Shown: positions 1 through 9,569, numbered from the stretch's first letter. The stretch: DNA of 64,000 nucleotides from Sedimentibacter acidaminivorans (GCF_017873955.1 NZ_JAGGKS010000005.1:62001-126000); one strand, 5' to 3'. The notes: generated by a model not told the origin, from the letters alone. Made by a program: numbers and translations.

Positions 1-939
1 CTTATGGGAATTGCCTTTTTATATTCAATGACAGGTCATCTAAATATGACATTTATTCATGAAAATTTAATAAATAGTTATATGAATTATCCACAAGCAA
101 TAATTATAACATTAGGGTTATTTACTGTAGGAATAGGAGTTAAAAGTGCTTTGTTTCCACTTCATACGTGGCTACCTGATGCACATTCAAATGCTCCAAC
201 TTCATCCAGTGCAATGTTGTCATCCCTAGTTTTAAAGGCATATATAATATTTTTGATTAAGGTTTTATATAGAGTAATGGGTAACGAAATTATTTCTGAA
301 ACACCTATACTTTTTGTATTGTTAGCACTTGGAAGTTTAGGTATGATTATGGGTTCTGTATTAGCTATATTTCAGAAGAATTTAAAGAGAATTATTGCTT
401 ATTCAAGTGTAGCACAAATTGGATATATTTATTTTGCAATAGGTTTAGGAACTGAATTAGGATTTGTAATTGCCATTTACCATATTATAGGTCATGCAAT
501 AACAAAGTCAGCACTTTTCCTATGTTCAGGTTCTATTATAGAGAAAACTGGTATAAAAGAAATTGCAAATCTAAAAGGTGTTGGTAAAGAAATGCCTTAT
601 ACTTTATCGCTTTTTTTAATATCCTCATTATCACTGGTTGGAATTCCATTATTACCTGGGTTTGTAAGCAAGTGGTACTTGGCAATTGAAAGTATAGGAG
701 TAAATAAGTTATATCTTATTGTAATAATACTTGTAAGTAGTCTTTTGAATGCAGTATATTATTTACCTATTTCTATACATGGTTTTTTTAATGAAGAACA
801 ATCAAGTAGTAAATTATATAAAAGTAAAGAAAAATCTGTAAAGGAGTTAATGCCTATTACAATACTTGTTATAGCAATGTTATATGTTGGGGTTAATTCT
901 GAAGGGATAATTAATTTGATTAAGACAACATTTGTATAG
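1..939 (+). CDS. Complex I/Mrp-type proton-conducting membrane subunit, 5'-truncated by window edge
   Basis: This is the C-terminal ~312 residues of a polytopic membrane protein of the NuoL/NuoM/NuoN/MrpD family, which conducts protons or sodium ions in complex I-like or Mrp-like assemblies. The family signature GVKxxxFPLHTWLPDAHSNAP is seen near residues 55-75 of the visible part, followed by the lysine-bearing helix around SSLVLKAY and by many further hydrophobic helices. The frame is open to base 1, so the Met codon at 4 is probably internal. It ends at a TAG that overlaps the ribosome binding site of the next gene, so the three subunits look translationally linked. Whether the complex is a respiratory-type or an Mrp-type enzyme cannot be decided without the genes upstream. 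Confidence 0.85.
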   Translation, partial: LMGIAFLYSMTGHLNMTFIHENLINSYMNYPQAIIITLGLFTVGIGVKSALFPLHTWLPDAHSNAPTSSSAMLSSLVLKAYIIFLIKVLYRVMGNEIISETPILFVLLALGSLGMIMGSVLAIFQKNLKRIIAYSSVAQIGYIYFAIGLGTELGFVIAIYHIIGHAITKSALFLCSGSIIEKTGIKEIANLKGVGKEMPYTLSLFLISSLSLVGIPLLPGFVSKWYLAIESIGVNKLYLIVIILVSSLLNAVYYLPISIHGFFNEEQSSSKLYKSKEKSVKELMPITILVIAMLYVGVNSEGIINLIKTTFV

Positions 940-949
940 GAGGAAGACC

Positions 950-2401
950 ATGAATAATATTATTTTGTTGCCTATAATTTTCCCTTTTTTAGCTGCTATT
1001 ATAATAGCAGTATGTAATTTTACTGAAAAAAGAAGAAATATATTTGCAGGATCTATTATATTTTTAAATTTAATTTTTGTGAGTTACATTGTAGCAAATT
1101 TTAATGGAATTAGTATGCATGTCATTAAAATGAACGAATTCTTAGATATATACTTTAAAGTGGACAAATTAAGTGTATTTTTTTCACTTTTAGTATCTGT
1201 CTTGTGGTTATTTACAAGTATTTATGCTATGGAATACATGAAACACGAAGGGAAGGAAAAAAGATTTTTCGCATATTTTATTTTAACGCTCGGTGTAACA
1301 TTAGGTATAGCTTTTGCGGGTAATCTTATTACACTTTATTTATTCTACGAATTATTAACATTGACAACATTTCCTTTAGTAATACATTCAGGAAGTAAAG
1401 AAGCGTTAAAAAGTGGGATGAAGTATTTAATATATTCATTTACAGGTGCAACGGTAGCACTTTTGGGGATGCTAATTTTGTTTAGTCTGACTAATAATCT
1501 TACATTTGTTCCAGGAGGAGTAATAAATGCTAATTTATTGGATAATAAAACATTATATTTCATTATTTATGTTTCTATGTTTATAGGCTTTGGAGTAAAG
1601 GCTGCATTAGTTCCATTTCATTCATGGTTGCCTGCTGCAATGGTAGCACCAACGCCTGTTAGTTCTTTACTTCATGCAGTTGCGGTGGTTAAATCAGGTA
1701 TATTTGCGATAACTAGAGTTACTTTTTATATATTTGGAGCAAATGCAGTTAGATTTACGGGAGCTAATAAGTATTTAATCATTTTAGTAATAATTTCAAT
1801 ATTGATGGGTTCATTTCTTGCACTACATCAAGAAAACTTAAAAAAAAGACTAGCATATTCAACCATAAGTCAGCTAGGATATATTTTGCTTGGAATACTT
1901 CTTTTAAATAAAAATGCTTTTATTGGTGCGATGATGCATTTATTGAACCATGCGGTAATAAAAATAACTTTGTTCTTTTGTGTAGGAGCCATAATGTATA
2001 CTACTGGAAAAACAAAAATATCTGAAATAAATGGAATAGGCAAGTCTATGAATATTACTATGTTTTGCTTTACCATATCATCTATATCTCTTATTGGGAT
2101 ACCACCAACTAATGGATTTATAAGTAAATGGCTATTAGCTGAAGGGTCCCTTGTTGAAGGAAAAATAGGTTTTCCAGTGATACTTTTACTGAGTGCATTA
2201 CTTACGGCTATGTATCTTTTTCCTATTTCAATTGCAGCTTTTTTTACAAAAGATGAATCTAATGTTTTAGAAAAAAAGAAAGCTCCCATAAAAATGTTAA
2301 TTCCAATAGTTTGTATAACTGTTATTACAGTATTTTTAGGGTTATTTCCTAACTTTGTATTGGATTTTTTAAGAGCTATGGCATCGGAAATTATGAATTA
2401 A
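950..2401 (+). CDS. Complex I/Mrp-type proton-conducting membrane subunit (NuoM/MrpD-like)
   Basis: Second of three tandem homologous subunits, 483 residues and almost entirely hydrophobic helices. The family motif GFGVKAALVPFHSWLPAA is present at about residues 210-227, followed by the conserved TPVSSLLHAVAVVKSG helix. The length fits a complete subunit. The start is taken as ATG 950 because AGGAGGA at 938-944 lies five bases upstream; an upstream in-frame ATG at 932 would be inside the previous gene. It is expected to act in the cytoplasmic membrane as an ion-translocating module. Specific assignment to Mrp, Ech/Mbh or complex I is inference only, because no quinone- or NADH-binding subunit is in view. 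Confidence 0.85.
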   Translation: MNNIILLPIIFPFLAAIIIAVCNFTEKRRNIFAGSIIFLNLIFVSYIVANFNGISMHVIKMNEFLDIYFKVDKLSVFFSLLVSVLWLFTSIYAMEYMKHEGKEKRFFAYFILTLGVTLGIAFAGNLITLYLFYELLTLTTFPLVIHSGSKEALKSGMKYLIYSFTGATVALLGMLILFSLTNNLTFVPGGVINANLLDNKTLYFIIYVSMFIGFGVKAALVPFHSWLPAAMVAPTPVSSLLHAVAVVKSGIFAITRVTFYIFGANAVRFTGANKYLIILVIISILMGSFLALHQENLKKRLAYSTISQLGYILLGILLLNKNAFIGAMMHLLNHAVIKITLFFCVGAIMYTTGKTKISEINGIGKSMNITMFCFTISSISLIGIPPTNGFISKWLLAEGSLVEGKIGFPVILLLSALLTAMYLFPISIAAFFTKDESNVLEKKKAPIKMLIPIVCITVITVFLGLFPNFVLDFLRAMASEIMN

Positions 2402-2419
2402 TTAAGGAAGGTGAATAAT

Positions 2420-4408
2420 TTGAATCCACAAATAATTCTTGTTTTTATAATACTTATACCTCTTATAGGTTCTTTTATAAGTTTTATTATTGGGATAAAA
2501 GATGAAAAAGCTAGAAGTGTTTTTAATATTACAATGACTGGAGCTAATTTTTTTATCATAACTTCCTTATATTTCAATGTTATGAATGGTACAGTAGATA
2601 TTTTCATACCTAATATAATGGGGACAGGACTGTTTTTAAAGTTAGATATGTTTAGATATATATTTGTATGGCTTACATCTTTAATTTGGTTTTTAATAAC
2701 AATATATTCAACACAGTATCTTTTAAGTTATAAAAATAGAAATAGGTATTATTTATTTTTTATGACTACTTATTGGAGTACATTGGGTATATTTTTATCA
2801 AATAATTTAATAAATTTATTTACATTCTTTGAAATTATGTCATTATCATCATATCCTTTAATCATACATGATGAGGACAAATATTCTCATGATGCAGGTA
2901 AAACATATTTAATTATGGCGGTATCAGGTGGACTTGTTTTATTAATGGGATTATTTTTGTTATATGATTTTACACAAACTTTAGATATAGATAAAATTAA
3001 ATATGTTATACAAGATATAGGGAATATAAAATATGCAATTGCTGGACTTATTATAGCTGGATTTGGTGTAAAAGCGGGTATGTATCCATTGCATTTATGG
3101 CTTCCTAAAGCACATCCGGCATCTCCAGCACCTGCAAGTGCTATATTGTCTGGAGTTCTTTTGAAAACGGGAATATTTGGAATTTTAGTAACGTCTGAAA
3201 TAATGGGTTTTAGTGATATATATATATCAAACACATTGATTGTACTAGGGTTTATAACCATGTTTTTAGGTGGATTTTTAGCAATGTATCAAAGAAATAT
3301 TAAGAGAATTCTTGCATACAGCAGTATGAGCCAAATGGGATATATTATAGTTGGAATAGGGCTTATGGGTATTCTTCATGAGCATAAGGCTATAGCTTTA
3401 TATGGTACAATTTATCATATTATAAATCATATGATATTTAAGGTTTTATTGTTCATGAGTGCTGGTGTAATATATATGAAGTTGCATGAATTAAGTATAA
3501 ATGGTATCGGTGGATTTGGACGAAAAAGAAAAACGTTAAAAATATGTTTTTTTATAGGCTCTTGTGCTATTATGGGTGTGCCAGGATTCAACGGATTTAT
3601 AAGTAAGAATTTACTACATCATGCTTTAGCAGAAGCTGTTCATCTATATGGTGGTATATGGTTATATATTGGTGAATTAATATTTGTAATAAGTAGTGCA
3701 TTCACTACGGCTTATCTTTTAAAATTATTTATTGCAGTGTTTGTTGAAAAAAGTGATCATGATATCGAAAATATAAAAATGAAAGTAACTGGTAGGGCTT
3801 TAATTCCTATGACCATTTTGGCTGCAATGATTATTTTTATAGGTTTAAATCCAAATTTTACAATGAATATAATTTATAAGGCAGCAGAATCATTTTATAT
3901 ATACGATAAGATAGATACACATTTTTATAATTTGGAAAATATAAAATCATCTCTTTTATCTATATCATTGGGTACATTAATATATGTATTTTTTATAAGA
4001 AGAGTATTAAAAAAGGGCTCGGGAGAAAATTGGTGGTATGAAAATACCGCTCTTAATTGGTTTAGCTTAGAAAATGATTTATTTATACCAATATTTACAG
4101 TTATATTTAAAATAAGTTCTGTTGTTTTAAAATTCTGCGATGTTGGACTTTTGAAGTTAATTACATTAATTAGTAATTGCATGAATTCATTATTAAAAAT
4201 GCCATTATACTATAAAAGAAAATCAAAAGCTTTATTCAGTAGAAAAGTAAATATTATTAATGATATAAATGATTATACCTTTGAATATCCAACAGATATA
4301 ACGTATGAAGCCAAAAAGGCAAGATATAAGATGAATAGTATAACTTATTCTATATATATTTTTGGAGTAGTTTTAGTTTTATGTTTAGTAGTATTGTTAT
4401 ATTCGTAA
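2420..4408 (+). CDS. Long complex I/Mrp-type proton-conducting membrane subunit (NuoL-like)
   Basis: Third tandem member, 662 residues, with the motif GFGVKAGMYPLHLWLPKAHPASPAPAS in the middle of the chain and the usual lysine helix ILSGVLLKTG. After about residue 480 it carries a long C-terminal extension with a further hydrophobic segment near 515-530, a WWYENTALNWF stretch and a final transmembrane helix, as in NuoL/HyfB-like large subunits. I prefer TTG 2420 as start because the ribosome binding site AAGGAAGG (2404-2411) then has normal spacing; GTG 2411 lies on top of that site. It closes the operon, which ends at a hairpin at 4506-4540. Function in ion transport is by family; the partner complex is unknown. 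Confidence 0.83.
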   Translation: MNPQIILVFIILIPLIGSFISFIIGIKDEKARSVFNITMTGANFFIITSLYFNVMNGTVDIFIPNIMGTGLFLKLDMFRYIFVWLTSLIWFLITIYSTQYLLSYKNRNRYYLFFMTTYWSTLGIFLSNNLINLFTFFEIMSLSSYPLIIHDEDKYSHDAGKTYLIMAVSGGLVLLMGLFLLYDFTQTLDIDKIKYVIQDIGNIKYAIAGLIIAGFGVKAGMYPLHLWLPKAHPASPAPASAILSGVLLKTGIFGILVTSEIMGFSDIYISNTLIVLGFITMFLGGFLAMYQRNIKRILAYSSMSQMGYIIVGIGLMGILHEHKAIALYGTIYHIINHMIFKVLLFMSAGVIYMKLHELSINGIGGFGRKRKTLKICFFIGSCAIMGVPGFNGFISKNLLHHALAEAVHLYGGIWLYIGELIFVISSAFTTAYLLKLFIAVFVEKSDHDIENIKMKVTGRALIPMTILAAMIIFIGLNPNFTMNIIYKAAESFYIYDKIDTHFYNLENIKSSLLSISLGTLIYVFFIRRVLKKGSGENWWYENTALNWFSLENDLFIPIFTVIFKISSVVLKFCDVGLLKLITLISNCMNSLLKMPLYYKRKSKALFSRKVNIINDINDYTFEYPTDITYEAKKARYKMNSITYSIYIFGVVLVLCLVVLLYS

Positions 4409-4505
4409 AAATATTTCATAAACGATTAATTATTGTTAAATAAGATAAGTATAATTTTTTTAACTTTAACATTAAATTATATACAAATTAATAATAGTGT
4501 TTATA

Positions 4506-4540
4506 AAAAATTCTTGTAAGTAATTGACAAGAATTTTTTT
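4506..4540 (+). terminator. Intrinsic terminator of the proton-translocating subunit operon
   Basis: A 12-bp stem (4506-4517 with 4527-4538) and a 9-base loop are followed by a T run. The 3' arm contains the TTGACA -35 box of the next operon, so terminator and promoter share bases. Confidence 0.8.
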
Positions 4541-4552
4541 TAGCTATATAAT
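4524..4552 (+). promoter_or_regulatory. Consensus sigma-A promoter of the TetR-controlled export operon
   Basis: TTGACA at 4524-4529 and TATAAT at 4547-4552 are separated by exactly 17 bases. The -10 box lies inside the left arm of the operator palindrome, so repressor binding would block polymerase. Confidence 0.9.
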
Positions 4553-4579
4553 GAGTGAGTACTCACTCATTATATAGCT
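4542..4579. promoter_or_regulatory. 38-bp perfect palindromic operator, probable TetR binding site
   Basis: The sequence reads identically on both strands over 38 bp, centred between 4560 and 4561, with the core ATGAGTGAGTACTCACTCAT. It covers the -10 box and the start-site region. Its size and symmetry fit TetR-family operators, and a TetR gene is the last gene of the operon, so autorepression is inferred. Confidence 0.85.
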
Positions 4580-4706
4580 TGGATTTCATTATATAACAGA
4601 AATTATATATTAAGAGAGGTATTATACTTTTAGTAGGCAGGTGTGATTATAATGAGTATCATAAACATTTTATAATCGAAGCAACATAGGAGGTAGCAAA
4701 GTTATC

Positions 4707-5870
4707 ATGAAAAAGGTATTTTTTTTATTATTGTTTATTTTTACATTAAGCCTCTCGGCTTGTGGAGAAAAAACTGATTTGGAATTAAGTGGAACTATAG
4801 AAGCCACACAAATTGACATCAATTCAGAGGTAAGTGGCAAAATTATTGAAATTTTATTAGAAGAAGGCGATATAGTACATAAAGATGATGTTATAGCTTT
4901 AATTGAAGCAACATCAAATGAGATACAGGTAAGAAAAAGTATGGCATTATTAAAAGTAGCGGAAGCTACTTTAGATGAACTTAAAAGTGGAACCAGGGCA
5001 CAATCACTAAAGAAAGCTGAGGCTGAAGTAAAAGGAGCAAAGGCTAAATTAGACGAGATTAAAAAAGGAGCAAGAGTTGAAGAAATTGCAAAGGCTGAAT
5101 CATTGTATCAACAGGCTTTGGATGTCGTCAAATCATCTCAAACAAATTATGACTACAAAAGCAGCAATTTTGAAAGAACAAAGGAGCTTTTTGATACAGG
5201 AGTTGTATCACAACAACAGCTTGATGATACACAGAATGCACTTGATCAAGCAAAACAGCAGCTGACTAATGCAAATAACAATCTTGATGTTTCAAAATCG
5301 CAGTTAGATTTGGTAAAAAGTGGGTCAACACCTGAAGCTATTTCTGTTGCAGAGGCAAATTATGAATCAGTTCTTGCTCAGTATAATTTACTTAATGAAG
5401 GAGCTACAATTCAAGCAATACAAATAGGGGAGGCTAATGTTGAGCAGCTTCAAGCTTCGCTTGACAGTGCAAAACTTCAACTTGAAAAATGCACTATAAA
5501 ATCACCAGTTGATGGTATACTGCTTAACAAAGCTATTGACGTTGGGCAGGTTGTAACAACAGGAACAAATATTATTTCTGTTCAAGAAAACAATGAGTAT
5601 TGGATTAAAGTTTATGTACCACAAAAATACAATTCAAAAGTAAAGTTAAATCAAAATGTTATCATAAGAACCTCTGCATTGCCAAATAATGATATTGCGG
5701 GTACGATAGTTTATAAATCTCCAAAAGCGGAGTTCACTCCTAAAAATATAGAAACAACTAAAGCAAAGGAAAATGATACAGTTATAGCAGTAAAGGTAAG
5801 AATTGATAGCAATATTAGTGATTTAAGTGCAGGTATGATTGCAAATGTTATAATAACAGGAGTTGAATAA
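4707..5870 (+). CDS. HlyD-family membrane-fusion lipoprotein of an ABC exporter
   Basis: A 387-residue adaptor with a lipoprotein signal peptide (lipobox LSAC, lipidated Cys19), a biotinyl-lipoyl-like start (ATQIDINSEVSGKIIEI), a long coiled-coil middle and a C-terminal beta domain. The coiled coil contains four degenerate repeats of the type LDELKSGTRAQSLKKAEAEV at about residues 88-240, giving the hairpin typical of YhiI/HlyD adaptors. In a monoderm it would sit on the outer face of the membrane and link to the ABC permease. It is the first gene behind the TetR operator, with an AGGAGGT site at 4688-4694. The exported substrate is unknown; drugs or toxic compounds are the usual guess for this gene set. 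Confidence 0.9.
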   Translation: MKKVFFLLLFIFTLSLSACGEKTDLELSGTIEATQIDINSEVSGKIIEILLEEGDIVHKDDVIALIEATSNEIQVRKSMALLKVAEATLDELKSGTRAQSLKKAEAEVKGAKAKLDEIKKGARVEEIAKAESLYQQALDVVKSSQTNYDYKSSNFERTKELFDTGVVSQQQLDDTQNALDQAKQQLTNANNNLDVSKSQLDLVKSGSTPEAISVAEANYESVLAQYNLLNEGATIQAIQIGEANVEQLQASLDSAKLQLEKCTIKSPVDGILLNKAIDVGQVVTTGTNIISVQENNEYWIKVYVPQKYNSKVKLNQNVIIRTSALPNNDIAGTIVYKSPKAEFTPKNIETTKAKENDTVIAVKVRIDSNISDLSAGMIANVIITGVE

Positions 5871-5871
5871 T

Positions 5872-6642
5872 ATGGAATATGCAATTGAAGTAAATAATTT
5901 GTCTAAGAAGTTTGGAGCATTTACTGCAGTGAATGATATAAGCTTTAACATTGAAAAAGGAAAGATATTTGGATTCTTAGGACCAAATGGGTCTGGAAAA
6001 TCAACAACTATCCGTATGCTTTGTGGTGTTATTTCTCCTACTAGCGGAAGTGCAAAGGTTATGGGATATGATATAGTTAAAGATACTGAGCTTGTAAGGA
6101 AAAACATAGGATATATGTCACAAAAATTCAGTTTGTACGAGGATTTAACAGTTGAGCAAAACTTAAATTTCTATTCTCAAATATATTCAGTACCAAAAGA
6201 AATTGCCATAGAGAGAAAAAAAGAGCTTATTACAATGGCTAATCTTGAGGGTAAAGAAAAAAGCTATGCAGGAACTCTCTCGGGAGGTTGGAAACAAAGA
6301 CTTGCTCTTGGATGTGCTCTTATTCATAAGCCTCAACTATTGATTCTCGATGAACCTACAGGTGGGGTTGACCCTGTATCACGCAGAACCTTTTGGGAGA
6401 TTATCAACAGCCTATCAAGACAAGGTATTACTGTGTTGGTAACAACTCATTATATGGATGAAGCTGAAAGTTGTGATGTAATAGGTATGATTTTTAACGG
6501 TGAATTAATGGAGTTCGCACCTACGAATGATATTATAGCAAAGTATAATGCAAATAATCTTGAAGATGTATTTATCACAATTGTGGAAAATGTTACACAT
6601 AAAAAGGTGAATTCATATAAAGAAATGAAGTTTTTGGAGTGA
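5872..6642 (+). CDS. ABC transporter ATP-binding protein (drug-export type)
   Basis: A 256-residue nucleotide-binding subunit with Walker A GPNGSGKS, the Q-loop YMSQKFSLYEDLTVEQN, signature LSGGWKQR, Walker B LLILDEPTGGVDP and switch histidine TTHYMDEAE. The GVDP form and the TVEQNLNF stretch are characteristic of the YbhF/CcmA-like export ATPases. I chose ATG 5872, preceded by CAGGAG, over the in-frame TTG 5863 inside the previous gene. It starts one base after the stop of the adaptor gene and is followed four bases later by the permease, so the three proteins form one exporter. It would energise export from the cytoplasmic side. Confidence 0.93.
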   Translation: MEYAIEVNNLSKKFGAFTAVNDISFNIEKGKIFGFLGPNGSGKSTTIRMLCGVISPTSGSAKVMGYDIVKDTELVRKNIGYMSQKFSLYEDLTVEQNLNFYSQIYSVPKEIAIERKKELITMANLEGKEKSYAGTLSGGWKQRLALGCALIHKPQLLILDEPTGGVDPVSRRTFWEIINSLSRQGITVLVTTHYMDEAESCDVIGMIFNGELMEFAPTNDIIAKYNANNLEDVFITIVENVTHKKVNSYKEMKFLE

Positions 6643-6646
6643 TAGT

Positions 6647-7792
6647 ATGAGAACAAAATTTAATTTCAGAAGATTTATGGCAATAATGAAGAAGGAGTTT
6701 TTACAGATATCTGTAGATAAAATAAGCCTTAGAATGCCTGTTTTAATGACGATTGGTATGATGTTGCTTTTTGGATATGCTGTAAATACAGATTTGGACA
6801 ACATTTCAACAGTTGTATTTGATCAAAGTAAAACACAAGAGAGTCGTGAATTTATTGACCAATTTAGAAGTACTGGTTATTTTGTATTTGATTATAATGT
6901 AAACAGTTTGGATGAACTTAATATACTAATTGACGAGGGAAAAGCAAAGGCTGGTTTGATAATACCAGTTGATTATGCTGTAATGCTAAAGAAAAATAAA
7001 AGTCCACAACCACAACTTGTCATAGATGGTACAGACCCAACCGTTGCAAGAACTGCATTAAATAGTGGAGTTATAATTTCCAATACATATTCAATTAATA
7101 AAAGGCAAAAATTTATGGAAATCAAGGGGTTTTCCAATATGCAATCACCAGGTATTGATTTAAATACAAGAGTGAGATATAATCCTAATATGAGTAGTAA
7201 TATGTTTTCGATACCGGGTCTTGTGGGACTTATTTTACAAAATATAACCATAATGCTCACCGCATTTGCAATGGTTCGTGAAAAAGAAAGAGGGACGATA
7301 GAACAACTTATAGTTACTCCTGTAAAACCAAACGAACTTATTTTGGGAAAACTTATCCCCTATATAGCATTGGGATATGCTAGTTTTCTTCTTGCTCTGG
7401 CATTGTGTCGATTTTGGTTTAAAGTGGAAATACAAGGCAACATATACCTTTTGTTAGGTCTTGGAATGATGTTTGTACTTTGCTCACTTTCTATAGGAAT
7501 GCTGATTTCAATATTTTCAAAAAATCAACTTCAAGCAATGCAGTTTACAATTGTTATTATTTTGCCCAGTGTTCTTCTTTCAGGTTTTATGTTTCCTGTT
7601 GAAGCAATGCCTAACTCAATTAAATTCATAAGCATGATGTTGCCGCTATCATACTTTTTGAGAATTGATAGAAGTATTATTTTAAAGGGTGTTGGAATTG
7701 AATATATATGGCAAGACACAATTGCATTGGTTATATTTCTTATGGTAATATTTACGATAGCTGTAAAAAAATTTAAAAAGAATTTAGATTAG
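6647..7792 (+). CDS. ABC-2 type export permease (YhhJ/YbhR-like)
   Basis: A 381-residue permease with one N-terminal membrane helix (about residues 25-45), a large extracytoplasmic domain (about 46-180) and a C-terminal block of five or six helices. The conserved segment MVREKERGTIEQLIVTPVKPNELILGK is the family hallmark. It is the membrane partner of the adjacent ATPase and HlyD adaptor. One permease gene is present, so the pump is probably a homodimer; many relatives have two different permease genes. The substrate cannot be read from sequence. Confidence 0.92.
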   Translation: MRTKFNFRRFMAIMKKEFLQISVDKISLRMPVLMTIGMMLLFGYAVNTDLDNISTVVFDQSKTQESREFIDQFRSTGYFVFDYNVNSLDELNILIDEGKAKAGLIIPVDYAVMLKKNKSPQPQLVIDGTDPTVARTALNSGVIISNTYSINKRQKFMEIKGFSNMQSPGIDLNTRVRYNPNMSSNMFSIPGLVGLILQNITIMLTAFAMVREKERGTIEQLIVTPVKPNELILGKLIPYIALGYASFLLALALCRFWFKVEIQGNIYLLLGLGMMFVLCSLSIGMLISIFSKNQLQAMQFTIVIILPSVLLSGFMFPVEAMPNSIKFISMMLPLSYFLRIDRSIILKGVGIEYIWQDTIALVIFLMVIFTIAVKKFKKNLD

Positions 7793-7812
7793 TTATAAAT
7801 GGAGGATTAACA

Positions 7813-8457
7813 ATGGATGAATTTATTGATATACCCAATAGTAAGTTATCAGAAAAGGAAAAGCTTATTTTGAAGGCAGCATGCGAAACTTTTTCTGAAA
7901 AGGGTTACAATGCAACATCTACCAAAGAAATTGCTAAGATGGCTGGTGTTTCAGAAGGTACTATATTTAGATATTTTAAAACTAAAAATCATATTTTAAA
8001 GGGCCTACTTGTTCAATTAATTGAGCTTGTCGTTGAGAATATAGCACTTCCTCCAATTGAAAAAATTCTTCAAAATGAAACTAACAAAGATGATAAAGAA
8101 ATTTTCAAAGAAATTATTATAGATAGAATGAATCTTGTCAATAACAATTTTAAACTATTTAAAGTAATTGTTTCGGAAGCTCTATTTCAGGAAGATATAA
8201 GAGGTGTAGTTTATAATAAATTGATTTCTAGAGCTACATTTATTATTGATGATTACTATGAGAAGATGGTTAGAAATGGTACTGCAAGGCAACTGCCTTC
8301 TAAAATAGTGTTTTCAAGTATTGTAGGAAGTATATTTATGTTCATCTTAAAAAGAAATATGGATTCTTTGTATTCAAATGTTGAGCAAGATGATAATATT
8401 GATAAAGACATAGATTTTCTTATAGATATTATGTTCAATGGTATAGGATCCAAATGA
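7813..8457 (+). CDS. TetR/AcrR-family transcriptional repressor
   Basis: A 214-residue regulator with the N-terminal helix-turn-helix around residues 30-62 (KEIAKMAGVSEGTIFRYFKTK), followed by an all-helical ligand-binding domain. It is the last gene of the exporter operon, 20 bases after the permease and with its own GGAGG site. The perfect 38-bp palindrome over the operon promoter is its probable operator, giving autoregulated, inducer-released expression of the pump. The inducer is likely a pump substrate, which is inference. Confidence 0.92.
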   Translation: MDEFIDIPNSKLSEKEKLILKAACETFSEKGYNATSTKEIAKMAGVSEGTIFRYFKTKNHILKGLLVQLIELVVENIALPPIEKILQNETNKDDKEIFKEIIIDRMNLVNNNFKLFKVIVSEALFQEDIRGVVYNKLISRATFIIDDYYEKMVRNGTARQLPSKIVFSSIVGSIFMFILKRNMDSLYSNVEQDDNIDKDIDFLIDIMFNGIGSK

Positions 8458-8584
8458 CATATGATATAAGACGATACTTTTAAAGTGTTTTTTAAGGTCG
8501 TAACAAGAAAGATATAAGAAATTTTAGAAATTAAAGTGAGGAGGAGTATGGTTTATTTATAAGAAATATCATACGAATGTGAAA

Positions 8585-9484
8585 ATGAAATTTTATATTG
8601 TAGATGCTTTTACTGATGTGTTATTTGGTGGTAATCCGGCTGGGGTTGTAATAATTGATGAGGGATCAGATTTTCCAGATGACAAAATTATGCGTAAAAC
8701 AGCAGCAGAACTTCGTTATTCAGAAACTGCATTCATAAAACAAATTGGGGAAAAAGATTTTAATATTAGATATTTTACGCCTGCCTCAGAAGTAGACCTT
8801 TGCGGACATGCAACTATTGGATCGTTTTGTGCTTTAGCTGACTTAGGGCTTGTAGAATGTGGATGCTCTTATATTAATAGTACTAAGGCTGGAAGATTGA
8901 ATATTGAAGTATTAAAAAATTCTATTCTCATGGATATGGGATTGCCTGAAAATATTAATAAAATATCGGATTCAAAGGATTTAGATGAGCTTTACAGTAT
9001 AATGGGATTATCATACGAAAAACAAGGAGAAATCCTTACTGGTGAAAAATTAGATTTTAACTTATTACCAGAAATGATTTCTACAGGACTTCCAGACATA
9101 ATGATGCCCGTTAAAAACGAAGGAGAATTGGCTAAAATTAATCCAGAATTTGAAGCTTTATCAAAATTATCTGAAAAATATAAAGTTGTAGGTGTTCATG
9201 CTTTTACAGTAAACACCAAGGATGGAGCAGTTCATTGTAGAAATTTTGCACCACTTTATGATATTGATGAAGAGGCGGCAACTGGAACATCTAATGGTGC
9301 ATTAACTTTTTATTTGTATAAAAATGGTCTTTTAAATGAAGGTACAGATAATATATTTATTCAAGGCGAAGCTATGAATCGTCCTTCAAGAATTATGAGC
9401 AAACTATCCTTTATAGATGGTAATGTAAAGATTCAGGTTGGAGGAATGGCTTCTATTCTTGCTTGTGGAGAAATTAGACTATAG
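8585..9484 (+). CDS. PhzF-family isomerase
   Basis: A 299-residue member of the PhzF/diaminopimelate-epimerase fold. The start FYIVDAFTDVLFGGNPAGVV and the motif DLCGHATIGS are diagnostic, as is the acidic residue within RYSETAF, the usual catalytic glutamate position. The C-terminal half carries the matching motif AATGTSNGAL, where the related family has GSGN or GTGN. Phenazine genes are absent, so the substrate is unknown; most clostridial members are orphan isomerases. The start is uncertain: ATG 8585 fits the family N-terminus but has no good ribosome binding site, while a strong GAGGAGGAG (8539-8547) sits before a four-codon reading frame at 8548-8562. Confidence 0.88.
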   Translation: MKFYIVDAFTDVLFGGNPAGVVIIDEGSDFPDDKIMRKTAAELRYSETAFIKQIGEKDFNIRYFTPASEVDLCGHATIGSFCALADLGLVECGCSYINSTKAGRLNIEVLKNSILMDMGLPENINKISDSKDLDELYSIMGLSYEKQGEILTGEKLDFNLLPEMISTGLPDIMMPVKNEGELAKINPEFEALSKLSEKYKVVGVHAFTVNTKDGAVHCRNFAPLYDIDEEAATGTSNGALTFYLYKNGLLNEGTDNIFIQGEAMNRPSRIMSKLSFIDGNVKIQVGGMASILACGEIRL

Positions 9485-9569
9485 GAATTTGTTTTATTGA
9501 AAATATATTATATGAAATATTACTATTAAAATTTGTATCATGAAAAAATTCAATAGGTTGGTATAACAG

